A stretch of 64,000 nt of DNA from Xanthomonas arboricola (GTDB lineage: Bacteria; Pseudomonadota; Gammaproteobacteria; Xanthomonadales; Xanthomonadaceae): contig NZ_MIGY01000002.1 in assembly GCF_002940665.1 (NCBI RefSeq), positions 496,001-560,000 of the forward strand, in the 5' to 3' direction. The notes beneath the pieces are model-generated. The model ran no database searches. It saw nothing but the letters and a program-made list of their open reading frames with translations, and had not been told where the DNA came from. Every line of letters starts with the position of its first letter. Position 1 is the first letter of the stretch. This document shows positions 58,514-64,000 of the stretch, one piece after another. Position numbers and translations under genes: made by a program.

Positions 58514-58911
58514 GCGACACCGCGATCTATGACGCCTTCGCCGGTCTGGTTGGCGCCTTCGCCGCGAGTATCGGCCTGCCGTGCTCCTATCCGGGCATTG
58601 GCTTCACCCCGCCGACCAGCGGATCCTGGCTCGAGCTGCAGTGGTTCCCCAACCAGACGCAGAATTACGGCATGGAGGACGACGGGCCGTCGCTGATGCA
58701 GGGCTTCGGCCAGCTGGCGGCATGCTATCGGCCAGGCGCCGGCATCATGGTCGGCACGCAGCTCACCGACCAGATCATCGCGGCATTCGGCAAGGGCACC
58801 ACCTTCGCCGGCATGCGCGTGTACCGAAAGCCGTGGACCTCAACCATCATCCAAGACCCGGAGCGGCACATGCATCCGGTGACCATCATGTGGCGCGGCT
58901 TCGACAGCTAG
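58510..58911 (+). CDS. Tail terminator (DUF4128 / lambda gpU-like)
   Basis: 133 residues. SWLELQWFPNQTQNYG and TIIQDPERHMHPVTIMWRGF fit the DUF4128 family, placed like lambda U. Overlaps the previous gene by 4 bp. Confidence 0.72.
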   Translation: MSDTAIYDAFAGLVGAFAASIGLPCSYPGIGFTPPTSGSWLELQWFPNQTQNYGMEDDGPSLMQGFGQLAACYRPGAGIMVGTQLTDQIIAAFGKGTTFAGMRVYRKPWTSTIIQDPERHMHPVTIMWRGFDS

Positions 58912-58940
58912 GCCGCTCTGATCTGTGATAGAAACCCGTC

Positions 58941-59195
58941 ATGAAGATCCGACCACATCGCGGCACCCTGGCAGATGCAATGGCCATGGCCGCCGACATA
59001 GAGCCAACGCGGGACGCTGTCGCGGATTTCCTGCAAAGGGAGGTCGACGGAGCGATCGACATCGCCGTCGACCTGATCAGCGTTGAGAGATACGGAACCA
59101 CCGACGTCCGAACCGGGTGGGACACCCATGCAGTGATGCTGAAGGGAACAGGCATTCTTGCGTGGACAGACGGTCCGCTTCGCTACTCGGAGTAG
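58941..59195 (+). CDS. Hypothetical protein (Acb-like small phage protein unknown)
   Basis: 84 residues, mixed helix and strand: ADAMAMAADIEPTRDAVADF and later WDTHAVMLKGTGILAWTDG. It has no motif I can name and lies between tail terminator and tandem terminators, with lower third-position GC than its neighbours, so it may be a recent insert. Confidence 0.6.
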   Translation: MKIRPHRGTLADAMAMAADIEPTRDAVADFLQREVDGAIDIAVDLISVERYGTTDVRTGWDTHAVMLKGTGILAWTDGPLRYSE

Positions 59196-59214
59196 TCAGG
59201 CACAACCCATATCG

Positions 59215-59240
59215 AGGCCCGCCATTGTGCGGGCCTTTTC
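59215..59240 (+). terminator. Intrinsic terminator 1 before the tail tube gene
   Basis: AGGCCCGC/GCGGGCCT, 8 bp, loop of 6, followed by TTTTCGTTT. Confidence 0.82.
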
Positions 59241-59248
59241 GTTTCCCC

Positions 59249-59274
59249 AACCCCGCCCCGTGGCGGGTTTTTTT
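59249..59274 (+). terminator. Intrinsic terminator 2 before the tail tube gene
   Basis: AACCCCGCC/GGCGGGTT with one bulged C, 4-nt loop, then seven or more T. Tandem with the preceding terminator. Confidence 0.82.
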
Positions 59275-59300
59275 ATGCCCAAAGCGAGGAGATATCAGCA

Positions 59301-59768
59301 ATGGCTGAGGCACAAACCAACAGCGGTTCCAAGCTCTACATCTGCGCCACGCCGAAGAACGAGGATCTGACCCAGACCCAGTTCGCGGCGCTGACCTGGG
59401 TGCAGGTCAAGAAGGTCGGCAGCGTCGGCGAGCGCGGTCTGACCACCAACATCGTCACCTACGACACGTGGGACACCGCTGTCGCACTGAAGGGCAAGGG
59501 CATCTCGAATGCCGGCGACCCCGAGGTCGAGGTGGCGCGCGTGTTGGACGATCCGGGACAGGTCGCCATGCGTGCCGCCGGCTTGCCGTCGGTCACCGAC
59601 GCCTACGCCTTTAAGGTCGAGCGCCCGTCCGGCGAAATCGAATACCTGCGCGGCCTGGTCACCGGCCCCCGCACGCCGGGCGGTCGCAACGAGGACTTCG
59701 TGCTGCACGTCTATTCGCTCGCCCTGAACCAGGTGCCGATCGAAGTGCCGACGCCCGTCACCCCGTAA
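59301..59768 (+). CDS. Major tail tube protein
   Basis: 155 residues. TWVQVKKVGSVGERGLTTNI and the PSGEIEYLRGLVTG segment resemble lambda gpV-like and related tail tube proteins. Follows the tandem terminators; should be the most abundant tail protein. Confidence 0.82.
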   Translation: MAEAQTNSGSKLYICATPKNEDLTQTQFAALTWVQVKKVGSVGERGLTTNIVTYDTWDTAVALKGKGISNAGDPEVEVARVLDDPGQVAMRAAGLPSVTDAYAFKVERPSGEIEYLRGLVTGPRTPGGRNEDFVLHVYSLALNQVPIEVPTPVTP

Positions 59769-59864
59769 CCGAACAGCGGGGGATAGGGCGGCCGCCTGAT
59801 AAGCCGGATCTGATCCAGCCGGCTTCCCTCGCTTCCTCTCCGGATCGATCGCAAAGGATCACCC

Positions 59865-60257
59865 ATGACCGAATTGACCACCATCGTTGCCGCCGAGCGC
59901 GTCATCGATATCAAGCATCCCGCCACCGAGGCTCCTGTGGGCCTGCGCATCACGCTGCTGCCCGATACCCACCCGAATGTGCGCGCGGCCAGCCGCAAGG
60001 CGCTGAACGACCGCCTGATGGGCAAGGGGAAGATCACCGCCGAGAAGATGGAGCAAGGCCGCACCGACATGCTCGTTGCGTCTGTGGGCGGCTGGGAGTG
60101 GCAGGGCGACCTGACCTTCCACGGCAGCAAGCCCGCGCTGACCGACGAAGCCCTACGCAAGGTGCTGAAGGAGCTGCCGTGGATCAGCGACCAGCTCGAG
60201 GTGGAGCTGGGGAACCGCGCGGAGTTTTTTCGCAGCCCTGAAGGCGAGGATCTCTGA
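59865..60257 (+). CDS. Tail assembly chaperone G-like
   Basis: 130 residues. IDIKHPATEAPVGLRITLLP and later QLEVELGNRAEFF are typical of the first of two overlapping chaperone genes. Its 3' end has T6 followed by CGC; ribosomes shifting +1 (or -2) there would enter the frame of the next gene. Confidence 0.8.
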   Translation: MTELTTIVAAERVIDIKHPATEAPVGLRITLLPDTHPNVRAASRKALNDRLMGKGKITAEKMEQGRTDMLVASVGGWEWQGDLTFHGSKPALTDEALRKVLKELPWISDQLEVELGNRAEFFRSPEGEDL

Positions 60258-60285
60258 CGCCACGTATCTCACCGTCCGGTACGAC

Positions 60286-60600
60286 ATGCCGGACGCGAAG
60301 GGCGAGACGCGGCGGCAGCGCAATGCCCGCTTCGAAGAACCGGCGCCTGACGTGGACATGCCTGAAGAAGCGGCGCACGTGTGGGACTGGTTCTGGTTGA
60401 TCTCGGGCCGGCGCCAATCCGGCCCCGAGGCGCTGTCCTACGCCGAACTCGACGCGTGGCAGCGACTGCTCCTGCGCGATGTGCTCCCCGAAGAGGTGGA
60501 GATGCTCATGGCGATGGACGACGCCTACCTGCGTGCCGTGCGCGAAGAACAAGCAGCGGCGCGCGAGCGGCCGCCGGAACCGAGCAACACCTGGAGCTGA
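60286..60600 (+). CDS. Tail assembly chaperone T-like frame (frameshift extension)
   Basis: 104 residues from the first ATG, but the frame is open back to the T6 run at 60225-60230, 18 codons earlier. WDWFWLISGRRQSGPEALSY is typical of the T part of lambda GT fusions. It ends 3 bp before the tape measure ATG. Probably expressed mainly as the GT fusion, with an independent start possible. Confidence 0.72.
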   Translation: MPDAKGETRRQRNARFEEPAPDVDMPEEAAHVWDWFWLISGRRQSGPEALSYAELDAWQRLLLRDVLPEEVEMLMAMDDAYLRAVREEQAAARERPPEPSNTWS

Positions 60601-60603
60601 TTG

Positions 60604-63600
60604 ATGGATATCGCCGAACTTGGCTTTAAGGTCGATTCGAGTGGCCTGGTCGAAAGCACCAGGGCACTGGACCAGAACGCCGCCGCCGCCGACAAGGCGA
60701 GTGGATCAGCAGATCGGCTGGAGCGTTACTTCCAGTCGATGTCCCGCTCGATCGACCGCTCAGCCGTTGCGCTCGGCGACCGTTTGGGCGGAGCGCTGGA
60801 GCGGATCGGCATCGGTACCGGCACGGTAATCACCGAACTACAGGCGATGAACCGCGCGCAGGCGGAGATCGTCTCGGCGCTGGCGGCCATGGAAGGCCGT
60901 CTCACCGGTGCGGCGGCTGGACTGCAGGCCTACAGTGCGGCGGGCAAGAGTGCCGCTGCCGATGCGAGTGCGTCTGCCGCGGCGTCGGAGAAGCTGGAAC
61001 GGCAGCTGGCAGAGCAGGAGGCGCGCTACCGCAGCGTCGCGCAGCAGGCGATGGCCTATGCCGAAGCAGGCCGCACGACGAACCTGTCGGATCGTGCCCT
61101 TGCTGAGGCTGCGCGCGACGCGGCAGCGGGGATCGACGTGCAGGCTGCGGCGATGTCGCGCGCCGGTACCGAGCAGGAACGCATGGTGGCGCGTGCGCGG
61201 GCGTTGCAGGAGGCCGAGGCACGCACCGCTAACCAGGCACGTGCAGCGGCGGAGGCAGCGCAGGCGCAGGAGATCAACCTCAAGCGCCTGCTCGCGCAGA
61301 TCGATCCCACCGTTGCCGGTTTGAATCGGCTGGCCGAGATGGAGGAGCGGCTGGAGCGTGCCGGCGACCTGGGGCTGATTAAGCCGCAGGTGATGCAGCA
61401 ATACCAGGCGCAGATCGAGGCAAGCCGGCAGGCGCTGCTGAAGTCCAAGAACACCACCGAGCAGTACGGCATGACCGCGCGCCAGACGGCCGCGGCGATG
61501 CGCATGATCCCGGCGCAGATGACGGACATCGTCACCAGCGTGGTCGCCGGGCAGCCGATCTGGATGGTGGCGATCCAGCAGGGTGGCCAGCTGAAGGACC
61601 AGCTTGGCGGCATCGGCCCGGCTGCGAAGGCCGTGTCCTCCTATGTGCTGGGCATGGTCAATCCGATGACATTGTCGGCTGCCGCCGCAGTCGCGTTGGC
61701 GGTGGCGGTGAAGCAAAGCCAGGATGAGCTGTTCGACTTCCAGAAGAACCTGATCCTCACCGGGCGAAATGCGGATATCAGCGGTGGCCAGTTCCGTGGC
61801 TTGGTGTCGGATCTGGACAAGCTGGCCGGTGTGACGCGCGGCGGCGCTGTGGATGCGCTGACCGCCGTCGCTGCTTCCGGCCAGTTTGCCGGCAAGCAGT
61901 TCTTGATGGTCGCCGAGGCGGCTGCCCGCATGGAGTCTTCCACCGGCCAGGCCAGCAGCAAAACCGTCGAGGCGTTCCAGCGTATCGCACGTGATCCTGT
62001 GAATGCGTTGGTGGAGCTCAATAAGCAGGAGGGCTTCCTCACCGCGGCGCAGCTGCTGCGTGTCCGCACGCTGCAGGAGGAGGGCCACGAGCAGCAGGCT
62101 GTTGCTGAAGCGCTGCAGATCTACTACGAGCGGTCAATCAATGTCGCCAATCAGGCCGAAGCAGCAATGCCGAGCCTGGTGAAGTGGTGGCGAGATGTGA
62201 AGGACGAGGTGGGCGGCGCCTGGGGCGAGGTAATGACCTTCAGCACCGAGCTGGAGAAGCTTGGCGGGAAGCTGAAGAACCTGCTACCTGCGTCCGGCCT
62301 GCAGTTCGACATGATCGCCACGCTCGCGTCGCCAAAGGCTCAGATGCAGCGTTTGAACTCTCTGATCGGCGGCGGCCGCATGCCCACGCCGGTTTTCGAG
62401 GTTGAGGTAAATGGTGGCAAAGCGATTGAAGATCTGGCGAAGGTCTACCAAGAGCAGGACGTAGCGGCCAAAGCAGCATCGGAAGCACTCACCACGCGGC
62501 TTGCCGGGCTTGACCGTGAATCGGCCAAGCTGGCCGCCCGCAACAAGATCATCGAGCTTTACAACAAGCTGGAAGGCGCGCGCGACGCGAAGGGGAACCC
62601 TGATTCGCGGTTGTCCGACGGATCCATGCAACGCCTCATCGCGCAATCCAACGCGCAGATCGACAAGCAGTTCAATCAGCGGGAAGGCGTCGGCAAGGCC
62701 AACACGGACGACAACGCGGCGCAGAGCTTCATCGCCAGCGTGCAGCGGCAGATCACCGCCAACCAGCAGCTGGCGGAGAGCGGCGACAAGGTGTCGGCCA
62801 GCGACCGGCTGGTGATCCAGGCGCGGCAGCTGCTGGCGGACAAGACCAACACGATGACGGCGGCGAGCAAGCAGCTGCTACAGGCGATGATTCCGCAGCT
62901 ACAGGCGAGTGATGCGCAGGCCGAGAAGGCGAAGCAGACACAGCGCGACCTGGTGGCGCAGGCGGCTTTGACCGAGCGGCTGGCGCAGCTGGAGAAGCAA
63001 CGGCAGGAGCAGTCTGATGTCGATCTGATGGGCATCGGCCGTGGGGCAGACGCCACGCAGATGCTGCAGCGTCAGCTGGACATCCAACGCGAGTACCTGC
63101 GCGAGCGGGAAAAGCTGGAAAAGGAGCAGCGCGGCCAGAACCCGCTCAGCGACGGCGAGTACCAGAACGAAATCGCCCTGCTCGAGGCGAGCAAGCAGCG
63201 TTCGCTGGAGATCGAGCGGGACTACCAGCAGCAGCGGATGGCGATGCTGGGAAACTGGCGGACTGGCTTCACTCGCGTCTGGGAGGACTACGCGTTTTCC
63301 GCTGCGAACGCCTCGGATCTGGCGGGTTCCGCCCTGTCCAACGGCCTCAGCGCGGCGGAGGATGCATTCGTCCGCTTCGTGCAGACGGGCAAGCTGTCGT
63401 TCTCGGATCTAACAAAGTCGATCCTGGCGGATCTGGCGCGCATTGCCGCAAGGCAGGCGATCGTCGGGGCTATCGGGTCCATCGTCGGATCGTTCGCTGG
63501 GTCAGCGGCCGGTGGTGCGTGGACTGGCACCAGCGCGGGCGCAGGCAGCAACCTCAACTTCGGCAATAACGTGGACAGCTTCACCGGCAGCAGCTGGGCG

Positions 63601-63966
63601 AGCTTCGGCGGCGGCCGCGCCGGCGGTGGCAACGTCTCCAACTCGTCGATGTACGAGATCGGCGAGTACGACCGGCCGGAGATCTTCAACGACCGACGCG
63701 GGCGCAGCTACCTGATCCCCGGCAACGACGGCACGGTGGTGCCGATGCATCAGCTGGCGTCCAGCAACGGTGGCGGCTCTGCCACTCCAACCGTAAACGT
63801 GAGCATAAACACCGTGGTCCAGAGTGATGGAAGTAGCACCACATCGGCCACCACCGGCGACGACAACGCGATGGGTCGCGCGCTTGCGAAGTTGATCGAA
63901 CCAGAGGTGAAGCGGGTGCTGGTGCAGCAGATGCGGCCGGGCGGCCTGCTGACGGGAGCGCGCTGA
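60604..63966 (+). CDS. Tail tape measure protein
   Basis: 1120 residues, helical and alanine-rich, with a coiled-coil N-terminal 300 residues, a TMP_2-like core (RMIPAQMTDIVTSVVAGQP, which marks this family) and a C-terminal Gly/Ser-rich domain (lambda H-like). A length of 1120 residues predicts a tail of roughly 165-170 nm by the 1.5 Å per residue rule (inference). Follows the chaperone frame. Confidence 0.95.
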   Translation: MDIAELGFKVDSSGLVESTRALDQNAAAADKASGSADRLERYFQSMSRSIDRSAVALGDRLGGALERIGIGTGTVITELQAMNRAQAEIVSALAAMEGRLTGAAAGLQAYSAAGKSAAADASASAAASEKLERQLAEQEARYRSVAQQAMAYAEAGRTTNLSDRALAEAARDAAAGIDVQAAAMSRAGTEQERMVARARALQEAEARTANQARAAAEAAQAQEINLKRLLAQIDPTVAGLNRLAEMEERLERAGDLGLIKPQVMQQYQAQIEASRQALLKSKNTTEQYGMTARQTAAAMRMIPAQMTDIVTSVVAGQPIWMVAIQQGGQLKDQLGGIGPAAKAVSSYVLGMVNPMTLSAAAAVALAVAVKQSQDELFDFQKNLILTGRNADISGGQFRGLVSDLDKLAGVTRGGAVDALTAVAASGQFAGKQFLMVAEAAARMESSTGQASSKTVEAFQRIARDPVNALVELNKQEGFLTAAQLLRVRTLQEEGHEQQAVAEALQIYYERSINVANQAEAAMPSLVKWWRDVKDEVGGAWGEVMTFSTELEKLGGKLKNLLPASGLQFDMIATLASPKAQMQRLNSLIGGGRMPTPVFEVEVNGGKAIEDLAKVYQEQDVAAKAASEALTTRLAGLDRESAKLAARNKIIELYNKLEGARDAKGNPDSRLSDGSMQRLIAQSNAQIDKQFNQREGVGKANTDDNAAQSFIASVQRQITANQQLAESGDKVSASDRLVIQARQLLADKTNTMTAASKQLLQAMIPQLQASDAQAEKAKQTQRDLVAQAALTERLAQLEKQRQEQSDVDLMGIGRGADATQMLQRQLDIQREYLREREKLEKEQRGQNPLSDGEYQNEIALLEASKQRSLEIERDYQQQRMAMLGNWRTGFTRVWEDYAFSAANASDLAGSALSNGLSAAEDAFVRFVQTGKLSFSDLTKSILADLARIAARQAIVGAIGSIVGSFAGSAAGGAWTGTSAGAGSNLNFGNNVDSFTGSSWASFGGGRAGGGNVSNSSMYEIGEYDRPEIFNDRRGRSYLIPGNDGTVVPMHQLASSNGGGSATPTVNVSINTVVQSDGSSTTSATTGDDNAMGRALAKLIEPEVKRVLVQQMRPGGLLTGAR

Positions 63967-64000
63967 TGGCTGATGTATTTCCATGGAAGCCCACATCGCA
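63966..64000 (+). CDS. Minor tail protein, lambda gpM-like, 5' end only
   Basis: Only the first 11 residues are seen (MADVFPWKPTS). The start shares a base with the tape measure stop (TGATG). The 'FxWKP' motif and position after the tape measure gene match lambda M. Confidence 0.6.
   Translation, partial: MADVFPWKPTS

Larger units (their letters stand above)
22963..64000. mobile_element. Lambda-like siphovirus prophage integrated at tRNA-Leu(CAA), right end outside window
   Basis: The left boundary is set by the tRNA 3' end and the adjacent tyrosine integrase. Order is lambdoid: int, recombination and early-left genes on the minus strand, CI repressor, then cro, CII, replication, late regulator, lysis, terminase, portal, capsid, connectors, tail tube, chaperones and tape measure on the plus strand. 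Every structural module seen appears intact. attR must lie beyond 64000; the exact left core cannot be fixed without it. Confidence 0.95.

Noticed and set aside
22963..64000. CRISPR array, IS element or transposase inside the prophage
   Set aside because: No regular spacer-repeat pattern and no transposase frame were seen.

Overview
The window looks like a high-GC gammaproteobacterial chromosome, most probably Xanthomonas or a close relative. This is inferred from the gene set (mntH/mntR, ppsA/ppsR, class III phaE-phaC, orn, tex); no rRNA or other taxon-specific marker is present. Two regions are clear: core chromosome from 1 to about 22,960, and a lambda-like siphovirus prophage from the 3' end of a tRNA-Leu(CAA) gene to beyond the right edge (about 41 kb visible, attR not reached).

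Chromosome: divergent mntH and mntR share an MntR-box operator. tadA and orn follow mntR. A bidirectional terminator separates orn from mscS-ppsA, which are translationally coupled. ppsR, the regulator of PEP synthase, is divergent from ppsA. A DUF1249 gene and a Nudix hydrolase follow, then bdhA, pssA and the phaE-phaC pair (polyhydroxybutyrate metabolism), a PspC-domain peptide, a small HExxH membrane protein, an FAD oxidoreductase, tex, a 102-bp palindromic element, a hybrid histidine kinase and a single-domain response regulator.

Prophage, left arm (minus strand): integrase, DUF4224 (possible excisionase-like) protein, a J-domain protein, an unusual C5-methyltransferase with seven target-region repeats, small zinc-binding proteins, a YqaJ-type exonuclease and a Bet/RecT annealase, then a 544-bp gene-free but highly structured leader. 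The arm appears to be transcribed from a PL-like promoter at about 35,860-35,888 that overlaps palindromic operators. The CI-like S24 repressor heads a three-gene minus-strand operon whose two downstream genes occupy the rexAB position. Three plus-strand genes inserted in the left arm look like morons.

Prophage, right arm (plus strand): cro, a two-gene minus-strand insert, a CII (CP76) protein, an O-like replication protein with internal iterons (probable ori), a DnaB-type helicase, a tightly overlapping run of recombination and small genes (Ref-like nuclease, RuvC-like resolvase), a possible Q-like gene, and a late promoter followed at once by a terminator, as at lambda pR'. Next come a lambda R-type endolysin, small membrane proteins, an Rz/Rz1 nested spanin pair, terminase, a portal protein carrying a C-terminal Acb1-like 2H phosphoesterase domain, a DUF2213 protease with an internal in-frame start for a probable scaffold, DUF2184 capsid protein, connectors, tail tube, a G/T chaperone pair with a candidate +1 (or -2) frameshift, the tape measure protein and the start of a gpM-like gene. 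Most phage genes overlap by 1 or 4 bases.
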